Shown here: in pieces, positions 8,349-20,011 of the stretch | Numbering within the stretch: the stretch's first letter is position 1 | Layout: each line of letters begins with the position of its first letter | Position numbers and translations under genes: made by a program | DNA from: Bacillota bacterium | GTDB lineage: Bacteria; Bacillota; Clostridia; Christensenellales; SZUA-584 | Length of the DNA stretch: 64,000 bases | Reading direction: 5' to 3' | Assembly (NCBI GenBank): GCA_023406895.1 | Contig: JAEXTV010000036.1 | Coordinates: 1-64,000 of the forward strand | Notes under the pieces: model-generated | Seen by the model: only the letters and a program-made list of their open reading frames with translations | Database searches by the model: none | Told to the model about the DNA's origin: nothing

Positions 8349-8349
<1 letters not shown>
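6973..8349 (-). CDS. argH: Argininosuccinate lyase
   Basis: 458 residues, normal for ArgH. It splits argininosuccinate into arginine and fumarate, the last step of arginine synthesis, and acts as a homotetramer in the cytoplasm. The fumarase/aspartase superfamily signature GSSIMPQKKNPD (about residues 280-291) carries the mobile catalytic Ser loop, and the N-terminal KMWGGRFS and TGRSRNDQVALDVR segments are diagnostic. Its ATG shares a base with the argG stop codon, so the two are coupled. Confidence 0.97.
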
Positions 8350-9557
<1,208 letters not shown>

Positions 9558-9585
9558 TACGAAAACCTCCAAATTGATGCTTATA

Positions 9586-9614
9586 ATTATACAGTAGCGT
9601 GTATATTTATGCAA
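9586..9614 (-). promoter_or_regulatory. argGH promoter with ArgR-like box
   Basis: On the minus strand TTGCAT (9614-9609), a 17-base spacer and TATAAT (9591-9586). The -35 and spacer contain TGCATAAATATACA (9613-9600), two mismatches from the TGAATAAATATTCA-type palindrome bound by ArgR. A second AT-rich palindrome, TATAATTATA, covers the -10. Repression by ArgR with arginine is the inferred control. Confidence 0.55.
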
Positions 9615-9737
9615 TACCCGGTACCGTACTTTTTTTATCTTTCTCAAATGATTTCCGTTTTGCGCAATTCAAGTATATTTCCTGCGGCAAAAGGACATCA
9701 TGATATGAAATTTCAATGAATTTTCGTTTGTTTCTCA

Positions 9738-9766
9738 TTGCATTGAAATTGTATATATGTTACTAT
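9738..9766 (+). promoter_or_regulatory. Promoter of tig
   Basis: TTGCAT (9738-9743), 17 bases, TACTAT (9761-9766), about 68 bases before the TTG start of trigger factor. Confidence 0.5.
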
Positions 9767-9833
9767 ATAGAGCGGCATTTTTGCAACACAAAGGCCGCTA
9801 TTTTGGATGAAACAACTCTAGGAGGACAATAAA

Positions 9834-11168
9834 TTGGCGAAAGTGGAAAGCGTGGGCGCAAACAAAGTAAAAATTGAGATCACTATTTCGGCGGAAGAGT
9901 TTGCGGCGGCGCTGCAGCAGGCATACCTCAAGAACAAAGGAAAATTCAACATTCAAGGGTTCCGCAAAGGCCATGCGCCGCGCCCGATCATTGAAAGACA
10001 GTACGGTGAAGGCATATTCTATGAGGATGCGTTTGATATCGCGTTTCCCGAGAGCTACAACAAAGCGGTGGACGAACTGAATATCATTCCCGTATCGCGC
10101 CCCGAGCTCGATGTCACAGAGATCGGTAAACAGGGCGTGTGCTATACGGCTGAGGTTTTTGTCAAGCCCGAAGTTAAGCTTGGTGAATATAAAGGCCTGA
10201 AAGTGAACGAGGTGAAGGCCGAAGTGAAGGATGAGCAGGTGGATGCCGAGATACTGCTCGCGGCCGAACGCAACGCAAGATGGGTGGATGTTGACCGTGC
10301 GGCACAGGAGAAAGACAAGGTTATCATCGACTATTCAGGCAGCGTGGACGGCGTGAAGTTTGAAGGCGGCACTGCCGAGAACCAGGCGCTTGAGCTCGGG
10401 TCTCATACGTTTATTGAAGGCTTCGAAGAACAGGTCATCGGTATGAAGCAGGGCGATGAGAAGGATATCAACGTCAAGTTCCCCGAGGACTACAGAGCCA
10501 CCGAGCTGGCGGGCAAAGATGCCGTGTTCCACATTGTGATGCACGATGTGAAAACGAAGGAAATGCCCGAGATGAACGATGATTTTGCTCAGGACGTGTC
10601 TGAGTTTGATACGTTTGAGGAATACAAAGCGGATGTGCGCAAAAAGCTCGAAGAGCAGGCAGAACACCAGGCCAAGCACGAGCTTGAACACGCGGTGCTT
10701 GAAGAGCTCGTGAAAAACACCGAGATCGACCTGCCGGACTGCATGATCGAGAACCAGATTGACCACCAGATGCAGCAGATTGAGTATTCGCTGATGTACC
10801 AGGGTATGAAGCTGGCCGATTATCTGCAGATGACCGGAACAAAGATCGAAGACCTGCGAGCCGAGTATAGAGACAGTGCCGAGAAATCCGTTCGCACTCA
10901 GCTTGCCGTGGAAGCCGTGATGAAAGCGGAGAACATTGAAGCAGGCGAAGATCAGGTTAAAGAAGAGATTGCATCGCGTGCCGAGCGCGCAAAGAAGGAC
11001 GTGGAGGAGTACGCGAAGAAGCTGAGCGACGACCAGCTTGCGTATATCAAGGAAAATCTGGCGTATGATAATACGGTGCGTTTTCTCGTGGAGAGCGCCG
11101 TCATTTCAGGCTCCAAGAAAAAAGTCAAAAAGGACAAAGCCGTAGAGGAAAACACTTCGGCCGAGTAG
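9834..11168 (+). CDS. tig: Trigger factor
   Basis: 444 residues. A ribosome-bound chaperone and peptidyl-prolyl isomerase that meets nascent chains at the exit tunnel. The ribosome-docking signature GFRKGHAPRPIIERQYG is at about residues 42-58. The FKBP-type domain (DKVIIDYSGSVDGVKFEGG, about 161-179) follows, then a long helical C-terminal chaperone domain and a charged Lys/Glu tail. It starts with TTG, chosen because AGGAGG lies 9 bases upstream. The order tig-clpP-clpX is conserved in many bacteria and couples folding to degradation. Confidence 0.96.
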   Translation: MAKVESVGANKVKIEITISAEEFAAALQQAYLKNKGKFNIQGFRKGHAPRPIIERQYGEGIFYEDAFDIAFPESYNKAVDELNIIPVSRPELDVTEIGKQGVCYTAEVFVKPEVKLGEYKGLKVNEVKAEVKDEQVDAEILLAAERNARWVDVDRAAQEKDKVIIDYSGSVDGVKFEGGTAENQALELGSHTFIEGFEEQVIGMKQGDEKDINVKFPEDYRATELAGKDAVFHIVMHDVKTKEMPEMNDDFAQDVSEFDTFEEYKADVRKKLEEQAEHQAKHELEHAVLEELVKNTEIDLPDCMIENQIDHQMQQIEYSLMYQGMKLADYLQMTGTKIEDLRAEYRDSAEKSVRTQLAVEAVMKAENIEAGEDQVKEEIASRAERAKKDVEEYAKKLSDDQLAYIKENLAYDNTVRFLVESAVISGSKKKVKKDKAVEENTSAE

Positions 11169-11197
11169 AATAGTATGATATAGGCGGAGGTAAAAAT

Positions 11198-11785
11198 ATG
11201 ACACTTGTACCATATGTCATTGAGCAAACAAGCAAGGGAGAAAGAAGCTACGATATTTTCTCTCGCCTGCTTAAAGACCGGATTGTGTTTTTGAGCGGAG
11301 AGATTGAAGACGCCATGGCCAATCTGGCGGTGGCTCAGATGATATTTTTAGAGGCGGAAGACCCGGATAAGGATATCTTTTTGTACATCAACAGCCCGGG
11401 CGGGTCTGTGACGGCAGGCATGGCCATATTTGATACGATGCAGCACATCAAATGCGATGTGAGCACCATTTGCATCGGCCTTGCCGCATCGATGGGCGCG
11501 TTTCTGCTCGCGGCGGGCACCAAGGGCAAACGCAAACTGCTGCCCAACAGCGAAGTGATGATTCATCAGCCTTCGGGCGGCACACGCGGGCAGGCGACGG
11601 ATATCGCGATACATGCGGAGCATATCATCAAAACAAAGAAAAAGATGAATGCGATTCTGGCCGAAAGAACGGGTCAGCCCATTGAGAAGATCGAAGCGGA
11701 TACGGAAAGAGACAATTTCATGAGCGCCGAGGAAGCGCTTAGCTATGGGCTGGTTGATGAGATCATCCCGCCCAAATCCAAGTAA
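11198..11785 (+). CDS. clpP: ATP-dependent Clp protease proteolytic subunit
   Basis: 195 residues, forming the tetradecameric peptidase barrel that works with ClpX. The catalytic triad is Ser98 (GLAASMGAFLL), His123 (EVMIHQPSGG) and Asp172 (RDNF). GGAGG precedes the ATG. No CtsR-type operator is obvious in the 29-base gap after tig, so it is probably read from the tig promoter. Confidence 0.98.
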   Translation: MTLVPYVIEQTSKGERSYDIFSRLLKDRIVFLSGEIEDAMANLAVAQMIFLEAEDPDKDIFLYINSPGGSVTAGMAIFDTMQHIKCDVSTICIGLAASMGAFLLAAGTKGKRKLLPNSEVMIHQPSGGTRGQATDIAIHAEHIIKTKKKMNAILAERTGQPIEKIEADTERDNFMSAEEALSYGLVDEIIPPKSK

Positions 11786-11805
11786 AAGGGAAAAGAGGTG
11801 AATCA

Positions 11806-13089
<1,284 letters not shown>

Positions 13090-13105
13090 AAGACAGTTAT
13101 ACAGT

Positions 13106-13137
13106 GCCGGTTCGGGATTATCCCGAGCCGGCTTTTT
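13106..13137 (+). terminator. Terminator of tig-clpPX
   Basis: A 12-bp stem, GCCGGTTCGGGA with TCCCGAGCCGGC (one G-T pair), 3-base loop, then five T. It begins 16 bases after the clpX stop. Confidence 0.85.
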
Positions 13138-13464
13138 GCATATACGCCCATGCGCTCGTTGACTGTTTTGGAGAAATCCCCACCCGTGCCGTCTGATGAC
13201 AACTCGCTTTTTTGACTGTCGATCGGAACTTAACCCGTCATACCGGATTAACCGAAAATTTAAAAATGATAAGGATTTTTCATATCGCATCACCCGTTAA
13301 GAATCATCATGCACTTATGTATCAGAGTGAACAGAAAGTTACGTTTACGGTCATTCTGAACGAACATCGTGAAGTGACTGCGAAGCGGATGAGAATCTGT
13401 TACTGTTTCTTCACTTCGTAGTGACAGAGAGGCCGGAGATAAGCTGTGGATGGCAGTGACATAA

Positions 13465-13584
13465 CACCTCCTCAGTCACCTTCGGTGACAGCTCCCCCTC
13501 AAGGGGAAGCCATTTGATGAATGAAATTTTATTAGATAAGCCTTCTCCTGGAGGAGAAGGTGGCGCGCAGCGCCGGATGAGGTG
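13465..13584. repeat. MITE-like element (family A copy)
   Basis: 120 bases, from CACCTCCTC to GGATGAGGTG, with the same internal hairpins as 328-448 but a different AT-rich centre. The left end has one change relative to the perfect terminal repeat. Confidence 0.65.
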
Positions 13585-13762
13585 TAGATGTAAGTGACAC
13601 CTCATCTGGTTGGCGCACAACCGCCAATTCAATTTTCTTGCAAGGTAAAGAGACACCTCATCATACACCATCCAACGTCACCATACACTCAGTCATGTAT
13701 GAAAAGGCCTTTTGCAAGATTTAGTGCTTTAAAAAATAAAAAAAGCAAAGCTTGATCACAAT

Positions 13763-13794
13763 AAAAAAGCACCTGCCCTGATAAGCAAGTGCTT
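13763..13794 (-). terminator. Terminator of the zinc-ribbon membrane gene
   Basis: AAGCAC...GTGCTT with an inner TGC/GCA stem; on the minus strand it ends in six T. Located 14 bases past the stop at 13808. Confidence 0.7.
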
Positions 13795-13807
13795 TGTCAC
13801 CAATAAC

Positions 13808-15580
13808 CTATTCCACAAACATCACATAAAAGCTTTTCTTCTCGGCATCCACCACGCCGTAGAACGTATATTCAAGCTCGGCAGAAAGCCGCTCGGGCCC
13901 GTAATAATAGCAGGACATGGTGGCACCTTCCTTAGAAATGACGGCAAACGTCTGCGTATGGTTTTCATTTGTGATATTGCCGTCGATCGTGGCCGTCATT
14001 TTGATATCGGTGCCTTTCACGGCGTTCAAGTCTTTTACGATCTTATCCACCGTCATCTCGGCTGCCTTTTCTATGTATGTTTCCTGCCCCGGCAGATATT
14101 CAACCATCACGGGGGCGGACGTATCGGCAAGGCCCTCCTTGGAAGCGGTGACATCCATCTGATACACGCCCGTGTTTGCCAGTGTGCAGGCAAATGAGAA
14201 CGCGCCGTCGTTTCCAACCAGCGCCGTAAACTTTTTGCCGTCGAGCATTGCGGTGACGGCCGCTCCGGCCTCAGCAGTGCCGCGGCATTCAAACGAGGAA
14301 TCATAAACGCGCAGATAGGTATCGCGCAGTGACAGCGTGATGGGGGGCAGCTTACGTGTGATCGTGAAATTTTCTTTGACCGAATGCCTGCCGGGCTGAA
14401 TCACCTCAATAACGAACGTATTCTCGCCGAGCTCAAGCGGCATGGCCGCTGTCAGATGTCCGAAATCGTCGATATCCGCGCTGTGGTTCGTATTGTTGAT
14501 AAACACGGTGGCATCGGGTGATACCGTCAGCGCAATTTTGAGCCCCGTATCCGTGGTGGTCAGCGTTTCGGCAGACGGCTTTTCGCGTTTGTACTGTGCA
14601 TCGGTCAGCCGGAGTGTCAGTGACGTGATCGGGTACGAGATCGTTTGGGAAGCTGTTTTCACGTCCAGGCTGATGCCGCTTGTTTCCATGGAGACATCTG
14701 ATGTGACGATGCCTAGGCTCTTTGCGAGCGCCTCATCCGCGACGGAAAACGATGCGCTGCCGTTTTGCATATCGTGGGTTTCACCCAGCGGCATCACAGT
14801 CACGCTTTGGCCGTCGGCAAGAGAAATGTCAAAGAGGTGCGCGGGAGCCCCGTCCTGCAAGGTTGTTTCACTGACGTTAACCTTGATGTTCGACATATAT
14901 GCGGCACTGATGTCGAGCTCCACCTTGCCCTTGGTATAATCGCGTACAAAACCGTCCCAACCGCCGTGGTTTTGGGTTACATAACTATCCGCGAAATAAA
15001 AACCGGTAAAAACGGCGGCTGTCGTGAGTATCCATACGAACAGCACCACAATGGCCGGCGCATGCTTTTTGGCTTCGCGTTTGCTCGGGGAGGCAATGAC
15101 AGGCACCGCAGATTCCTGCATACGGCGGGCTGAGCGGTTATCACCGCTATCCGCTGCCATCTCTTCAATCGCTGAATTCTGCACGGGAAACTGTTCGGCT
15201 TCGCGCAGGCTCTTATCCGTCTCATTCGGAATTTCCTCAGCTTGAAAAAGGCTTTGCTCCGCATCGCCTTCGGGCGCGGATTCAGAGGTTTCTAACGCAT
15301 CCACTTCTTCTATTTGTAAAGATGAACCGATCTCTTCAATTTCGAGCCACTGTTTTTCCGCGTCCGCATTATTTTCCGGGGCGGGCAGATTGACTTGCTC
15401 CGGAGTCGCCGTATCCGATTCCTGAATATCGGCTGAAGCTGCGGCCGGAGGGCAGATAGTCATATCTTTTAAAGGCTGCGTGTAAACAGATGCTTTGAGC
15501 TTTTCGATGAGCGAACCGCACCGGGAACAAAGCACGTCTGATGGGCTGAGCCTATTTCCGCAATTCGGGCAGTAGTTCAT
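13808..15580 (-). CDS. Zinc-ribbon, single-pass membrane protein with extracytoplasmic Ig-like region
   Basis: 590 residues. An N-terminal zinc ribbon has paired CxxC knuckles (Cys4/Cys7 and Cys18/Cys21). A long acidic, low-complexity segment (about 45-165, many Glu and Ala) and a basic stretch KREAKKH precede one transmembrane helix at about 174-196. The remaining 390 residues look beta-rich and exported, with Thr/Val-rich repeats and an Ig-like stretch near 400-500. I do not recognise a catalytic site. Function unknown; similar layouts occur in Clostridia sensor or envelope proteins. It is divergent from the cysteine desulfurase gene. Confidence 0.7.
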   Translation of the reverse strand: MNYCPNCGNRLSPSDVLCSRCGSLIEKLKASVYTQPLKDMTICPPAAASADIQESDTATPEQVNLPAPENNADAEKQWLEIEEIGSSLQIEEVDALETSESAPEGDAEQSLFQAEEIPNETDKSLREAEQFPVQNSAIEEMAADSGDNRSARRMQESAVPVIASPSKREAKKHAPAIVVLFVWILTTAAVFTGFYFADSYVTQNHGGWDGFVRDYTKGKVELDISAAYMSNIKVNVSETTLQDGAPAHLFDISLADGQSVTVMPLGETHDMQNGSASFSVADEALAKSLGIVTSDVSMETSGISLDVKTASQTISYPITSLTLRLTDAQYKREKPSAETLTTTDTGLKIALTVSPDATVFINNTNHSADIDDFGHLTAAMPLELGENTFVIEVIQPGRHSVKENFTITRKLPPITLSLRDTYLRVYDSSFECRGTAEAGAAVTAMLDGKKFTALVGNDGAFSFACTLANTGVYQMDVTASKEGLADTSAPVMVEYLPGQETYIEKAAEMTVDKIVKDLNAVKGTDIKMTATIDGNITNENHTQTFAVISKEGATMSCYYYGPERLSAELEYTFYGVVDAEKKSFYVMFVE

Positions 15581-15729
15581 AAGTCCTCCGCAGAATGAAG
15601 GATACGCCGATTAGATACGAAATGCCGCAATCAGTGCATCCTCTGTATAAAAACTGTTACATATATTCCACATTCCGTGTTATTATAAACATAATTATAT
15701 ACCATTTCGCTCGGGGAGGCACTATTTTT

Positions 15730-16851
15730 TTGGTTATTTATCTGGACAACGCGGCCACCACAAAACCATACCTGGATTGGGCCGCACCGCACCATGCCGA
15801 GAACGCCTGGTACAATCCTTCCGCGGCTTACAAAAACGCGGAGGCGGTTTTCAGTGAAATAAAGGGCGTCAGGGCGCTGCTGCAAGGAAGGCTTGGCTTC
15901 GAAGGCGGCACCTGTGTGTTCACGTCGGGCGGCACCGAAGCCAACAACATGGCGGTGCTGTCGGGTGTGCGTAAAGGCGCGCATTACATCACGAGCACCG
16001 TGGAGCATCCGTCGGTTTATGTGATGTTTCAGCATCTGGCGCAGCAGGGTGCCGAGGTTGATTTCGTTTCGCCCAAAAACTTTATGATCGAGCCAAACGA
16101 TGTCGCCGCGCTTGTGAAAGAGAACACGGCGTTCGTCAGCATCATGCACGTTAACAACGAGACCGGTGCGCTCAATGATATCAAGGCCATACGAGACGCG
16201 GTGAGGGCAAAAAACCCCGAGACGTTGTTTCACGCGGATGGCATACAGGCACTGCTCAAAACCCCTGTGAATGTCAGCAGCCTCGGTGTGGATTACTACA
16301 CCGTGAGTGCCCATAAAATTCACGGGCTCAAAGGCACGGGTGCGCTTCTCGCAAAGCAAGGGCGCGTCGTTAAGCCCGTGCTGCTCGGCGGCAGTCAGGA
16401 AAGCGTGCTGCGCGCGGGTACCGAGAATACGCTCGGTATTCAGGCGTTTGGCGACGCGCTGGGGCGCGGCTTTGAGCGCAAGGAGGCGTACACGCTTGTG
16501 AAGTCGCTTCGCACTGAGCTGGTGGCCGGCCTCAAGCAGATTGAAGGAGCCGTTGTCAATGAACCCAAGGCTTGTGTGCCGCACATTGTCAGCGTATCAT
16601 TTGAGGGCATACGCGCCGAAGTGCTCGTGCGCCTGCTCGGTGAAAGCGGCATATGCATCGGCACGGGGGCGGCCTGCTCACGCGGCAAGGTGAGCCGCGT
16701 GCTGCTCGAATCCGGCATCAAGAGGCCGCTGGCCGAGGGCACGGTGCGCATCAGCATGTGCGGTGACAACACAACAGACGATATACAAATATGCTTGGAA
16801 TCGCTGAAAAATGCGGTGGAGCAGCTTCGGAGGTTTTCACATCGTGGATAA
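15730..16851 (+). CDS. Cysteine desulfurase (NifS/IscS family, partner of ThiI)
   Basis: 373 residues, PLP-dependent; takes sulfur from cysteine. The YLDNAATTKPY start, the PLP lysine in VSAHKIHGLKGTGAL, and the persulfide cysteine in GTGAACSRGKVSRV are all present. I start at the TTG at 15730 because the family begins right at the YLDNAATT block and GGGGAGGCA lies just upstream; the frame is open 45 codons further but without family similarity. It overlaps thiI, as in the nifZ-thiI pair of Bacillus, so its likely job is to load ThiI with sulfur. Confidence 0.9.
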   Translation: MVIYLDNAATTKPYLDWAAPHHAENAWYNPSAAYKNAEAVFSEIKGVRALLQGRLGFEGGTCVFTSGGTEANNMAVLSGVRKGAHYITSTVEHPSVYVMFQHLAQQGAEVDFVSPKNFMIEPNDVAALVKENTAFVSIMHVNNETGALNDIKAIRDAVRAKNPETLFHADGIQALLKTPVNVSSLGVDYYTVSAHKIHGLKGTGALLAKQGRVVKPVLLGGSQESVLRAGTENTLGIQAFGDALGRGFERKEAYTLVKSLRTELVAGLKQIEGAVVNEPKACVPHIVSVSFEGIRAEVLVRLLGESGICIGTGAACSRGKVSRVLLESGIKRPLAEGTVRISMCGDNTTDDIQICLESLKNAVEQLRRFSHRG

Positions 16852-18019
16852 TATCATCATCATTCGTTACGCGGAGATTCATTTAAAAGGGCTCAACCGC
16901 CCGTTTTTTGAGAAAGCGCTCGTTAAAAATGTGGCGCAGGCGCTCAGCGGCTTTGAAGGCGCGCTCGTACGGCGCGGAGAAAGCCGCATATACGTGGAGA
17001 ACGTGAGGGAGGAACAAATGGATGCCGCGCTCGAGGCGCTTGGGCGCGTTTTCGGCATTCATTCGTACAGCCCTGGCGTAAGGCTGGAGCAGGATTTTGA
17101 CGCCGCTGCGCGGGTGCTGGCTGCTCTGGTGGGTGAGGAGAGAAAGCGCATTGCCAAGGAGACGGTGCCGTTTCGCGTTGAGGCGAAACGCGCCGATAAA
17201 CGGTTCCCGATGAAATCGTCGCAGATGGCGGCGGAGGCGGGCGGCGTGATACTCGATGCCGTGCCGGGGCTCAAGGTGAACCTTGAACACCCCGAACTCA
17301 CCGCTTACATAGAAATACGCGAAAAGGCGTATTGCTACACGCGCGTGCTCAAAGGGCCGGGCGGCATGCCGGTGGGGTGCAACGGGCGCGCGGCGCTGCT
17401 GCTCTCGGGCGGTATCGACAGCCCCGTGGCGGGCTGCATGATCGCGAAGCGCGGCGTGGCGCTTTCGGCGGTACATTTCGAGAGCTTTCCGTATACGAGC
17501 GACAAGGCGCTGGAAAAAGTGCATGATCTGGCCAAGCTCATGGTGCGCTACACGGGGCCGATACGGCTGCATGTGGTGCGCTTTACGGAGATACAGATGA
17601 CACTTTATGAGAAATGCCCGCAGGAGTATTTGACAATACTGATGCGCCGCTTTATGATGCGCATCGCGGAACGGCTCGCCGTGGCAGACCGCTGCCTCGC
17701 GCTCGTCACGGGGGAGAGCGTGGGCCAGGTGGCCAGCCAAACGCTCGAAAGCCTCGCAGTGACCAACGACGCGGCGGATATGCCCGTGCTGCGCCCGCTG
17801 ATCGGTATGGACAAGCTCGAAATCACCGAACTGGCCACAAAATACGGCACATTTGAGACATCGATACTGCCGTATGAGGACTGCTGCACCGTGTTCGTAC
17901 CCAAACACCCGGTCACCAAGCCGCGCCTTAACGACATCAAGGAAGCGGAAAGCAAGCTGGATGCCGAGGCGATGATCGCGGCCGCGATTGAAAACGATGT
18001 GGTCACCACGATCGGCTAG
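16844..18019 (+). CDS. thiI: tRNA 4-thiouridine synthetase ThiI (short form)
   Basis: 391 residues. Adenylates U8 of tRNA and inserts sulfur, and may also serve thiamine thiazole synthesis. An N-terminal ferredoxin-like/THUMP region (about 1-165) is followed by the PP-loop LLLSGGIDSPVAG (about 183-195). The C-terminal rhodanese domain of the Escherichia coli form is absent, the normal state in Firmicutes, where a dedicated desulfurase donates sulfur. GTG start at 16844 has GGAGG at 16829-16833 and overlaps the desulfurase stop by 8 bases. Confidence 0.93.
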   Translation: MDNIIIIRYAEIHLKGLNRPFFEKALVKNVAQALSGFEGALVRRGESRIYVENVREEQMDAALEALGRVFGIHSYSPGVRLEQDFDAAARVLAALVGEERKRIAKETVPFRVEAKRADKRFPMKSSQMAAEAGGVILDAVPGLKVNLEHPELTAYIEIREKAYCYTRVLKGPGGMPVGCNGRAALLLSGGIDSPVAGCMIAKRGVALSAVHFESFPYTSDKALEKVHDLAKLMVRYTGPIRLHVVRFTEIQMTLYEKCPQEYLTILMRRFMMRIAERLAVADRCLALVTGESVGQVASQTLESLAVTNDAADMPVLRPLIGMDKLEITELATKYGTFETSILPYEDCCTVFVPKHPVTKPRLNDIKEAESKLDAEAMIAAAIENDVVTTIG

Positions 18020-18045
18020 ACGGGCCCTGCCGCCGCTGGTATAAT
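18017..18045 (+). promoter_or_regulatory. Possible promoter after thiI
   Basis: TATAAT (18040-18045) with TGG in front gives an extended -10; TAGACG 17 bases upstream overlaps the thiI stop. It would drive the flavodiiron gene with a leader of about 290 bases. Confidence 0.35.
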
Positions 18046-18346
18046 AGGACAAAATAAAAGATCCTATGGTCTATCAGAGTGTCAAAAAAGCCTATTTTTG
18101 TGGCTTCCTCTGACGGCTACTCATTCGGGTGGATTGGGGCTGTCACCTAAAGGTGACGGGAGCAGAGAAAATGGCTTGAATTCGATCACTCCCTCCAGAA
18201 CTTTGTACCACCTCCCGGTTCATCCCCGAGATAGTTATCTGACTCTTTCGGGCATAGATTGGGAAACTCTTAAGGCTTTATCGACAGCCTGAAAGATCTT
18301 ATGATCTTTATAAGTTTATATTTCTGCTGAAAGAAGGGAAAGTTTT
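18020..18346. other. Long spacer before the flavodiiron gene
   Basis: Contains the possible promoter above, a GTCACCTAAAGGTGAC palindrome inside a repeat-like stretch near 18139-18160, and two small hairpins near the gene (AGGCT...AGCCT about 18272-18290; AAAGATC...GATCTTT about 18292-18310). No gene and no riboswitch class I recognise. Confidence 0.4.
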
Positions 18347-19552
18347 ATGCACATCACACAGCAAATCGCACCGCAGATATTTTGGGTGGGCGGCAACGAC
18401 AGGCGTCTCGCGTTGTTTGAAAACATGTTTCCGCTGCCGAACGGCGTCTGCTACAATTCGTACCTGATCATGGATGAGAAGGTTACGCTGATGGACACCG
18501 TGGACTCGGCGATCACGCAGCAGTTCCTCGAGAACCTCACGCACGTGCTCGGCGGGCGCGCCATCGATTATCTTGTCATCAACCATATGGAGCCGGATCA
18601 CTGCGCGTTCATCGAAGAGCTTATGTATCGTTATCCGAACCTCAAGATCGTCGGCAATGCGAAAACGTTCAATATGATCCGCCAGTTTTACGATTTTGAT
18701 ATCGAGACGCGGCTGCACGAGGTGAAGGACGGCGATACGCTCAGCATCGGAAGCCACACGCTGCGCTTTGTTTTCGCGCCCATGGTGCACTGGCCCGAAG
18801 TGATGGCTTCGTACGAGCAAACACAGGGTATTCTTTTTGCCGCTGACGCCTTCGGCACGTTCGGCGCACTGTCGGGCAGCGTTTTCAGCGACGAGTACGA
18901 CTTTGAAGGCCATTTCCTCGATGAGGCGCGCCGCTATTACACGAACATCGTCGGCCGTTACGGCGCTCAGGTTCAGATGCTTTTCAAAAAGCTGGAGGGC
19001 ACGGATATCAAAATGATCTGCCCGCTGCATGGCCCGGTCTGGCGCAAGGACATTGGCTATTTCTTTGAAAAGTACGATAAATGGAGCCGCTACGAGCCCG
19101 AAAAAAAGGGTGTGGTGATTGCGTACGCCTCGATGTACGGCAACACCGCCAATGCGGCTGATGCCATTGCGAACCGGCTCGCGGAAAAGGGTGTGCAGGA
19201 CATGCGCGTGTACGATGTGTCCAAAACGCATGCGTCGTATATCATTTCGGACGCTTTTAAATACAGTCATCTCGTATTCGCGGCACCGACTTATAATGCG
19301 GGGCTTTATTTCGGAATGGAATCGCTATTAAGAGAAATGGCGGTGCTGAATCTGCGAGGCCGCAAGGTGGCCATTGTGGCCAACGGTTCGTGGGCACCCG
19401 CCGCGCACACCGAAATGGAAAAGCTGATCGGCACGATGAAGCAGATGGAGCTGCTCGCGCCGCCGCTTGTGATTAAATCGTCGCTCAAGGCGTCGCAGAT
19501 GGACGAGCTCAACGCGCTCGCGGATGCCGTCGCGGCCTCGGTGCTGGAATAA
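18347..19552 (+). CDS. Flavodiiron protein (FprA family, A-type flavoprotein)
   Basis: 401 residues. A metallo-beta-lactamase-fold diiron domain is fused to a C-terminal flavodoxin. Such proteins reduce O2 or NO to protect anaerobes. The iron-binding HxExDH signature is in INHMEPDHCAFIEEL (about residues 78-92). Further ligands lie in PMVHWPE (about 145-151), AADAFG and CPLHGPVW. The FMN-binding loop YASMYGNTANAA (about 262-273) starts the flavodoxin half. Electron donors are not encoded next to it. The gene stands alone. Confidence 0.92.
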   Translation: MHITQQIAPQIFWVGGNDRRLALFENMFPLPNGVCYNSYLIMDEKVTLMDTVDSAITQQFLENLTHVLGGRAIDYLVINHMEPDHCAFIEELMYRYPNLKIVGNAKTFNMIRQFYDFDIETRLHEVKDGDTLSIGSHTLRFVFAPMVHWPEVMASYEQTQGILFAADAFGTFGALSGSVFSDEYDFEGHFLDEARRYYTNIVGRYGAQVQMLFKKLEGTDIKMICPLHGPVWRKDIGYFFEKYDKWSRYEPEKKGVVIAYASMYGNTANAADAIANRLAEKGVQDMRVYDVSKTHASYIISDAFKYSHLVFAAPTYNAGLYFGMESLLREMAVLNLRGRKVAIVANGSWAPAAHTEMEKLIGTMKQMELLAPPLVIKSSLKASQMDELNALADAVAASVLE

Positions 19553-20011
19553 TTTCTGATGCTCGTCATGTAGGAAGGGTCTCAACCCTTTCGTTATTCG
19601 CGATAATAATATGTGAATGTAGGGGAGGGCTTCCATGCCCTCCCGATTTGTTCTGTTAATAAAGAATGTACGGGTACTGCACAATCCTCCGTCACGCTTC
19701 GCGTGCCACCTCCTTTCAAAAGGAGGCTTTTTTGATGCGAGAGGGCTCCTTTGGAAAGGAGCTGTCAGCTTTGCTGACTGAGGATTGATTTGCCTGCAAT
19801 TAGCATGGGTTCGCAGAAAAACTATTTGCTTATTCGTTTACATAATGTCTTTATATTTCTTCCAAACGGTTCTGGATCGGGATAGCAGCCGTTGTTATCG
19901 TTTTCCACCACCTAAGTCAGCCACAGATTAAGCACAAAGGAGGCTTTTTTACGATGAGAGAAGGCTCCTTTGGAAAGGAGCTGTCAGCTTTGCTGACTGA
20001 GGATTGTAAAT
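19553..20011. repeat. Repeat-rich spacer
   Basis: After fprA lie two GTAGG...-type palindromic units (about 19571-19595 and 19620-19650), a full family B element (19682-19787) and a truncated second copy (about 19936-20006). No gene seen. Confidence 0.6.
19682..19787. repeat. MITE-like element (family B)
   Basis: 106 bases bounded by CAATCCTC and GAGGATTG. Internal hairpins read CACGCTTCGCGTG, CCTCCTTTCAAAAGGAGG, CTCCTTTGGAAAGGAG and GTCAGCTTTGCTGAC. A truncated copy lies at about 19936-20006 and an inverted full copy at 60861-60969; a fragment is at about 60562-60610. Confidence 0.7.

Larger units (their letters stand above)
13090..13807. repeat. Repeat-rich spacer
   Basis: Between two terminators lie a GTCATTCTGAACG/CGTAGTGACA unit (about 13348-13430, family C-like), a full family A element (13465-13584) and a partial third unit near 13598-13670 beginning CACCTCATC. 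Open frames across here are short and follow the repeats. Confidence 0.6.

Noticed and set aside
15631..16584. 317-codon open frame on the minus strand
   Set aside because: Antisense to the cysteine desulfurase gene; shadow frame.
16883..18052. 389-codon open frame on the minus strand
   Set aside because: It is the antisense of thiI, with a His/Arg-rich translation typical of shadow frames in GC-rich genes, and no family similarity.
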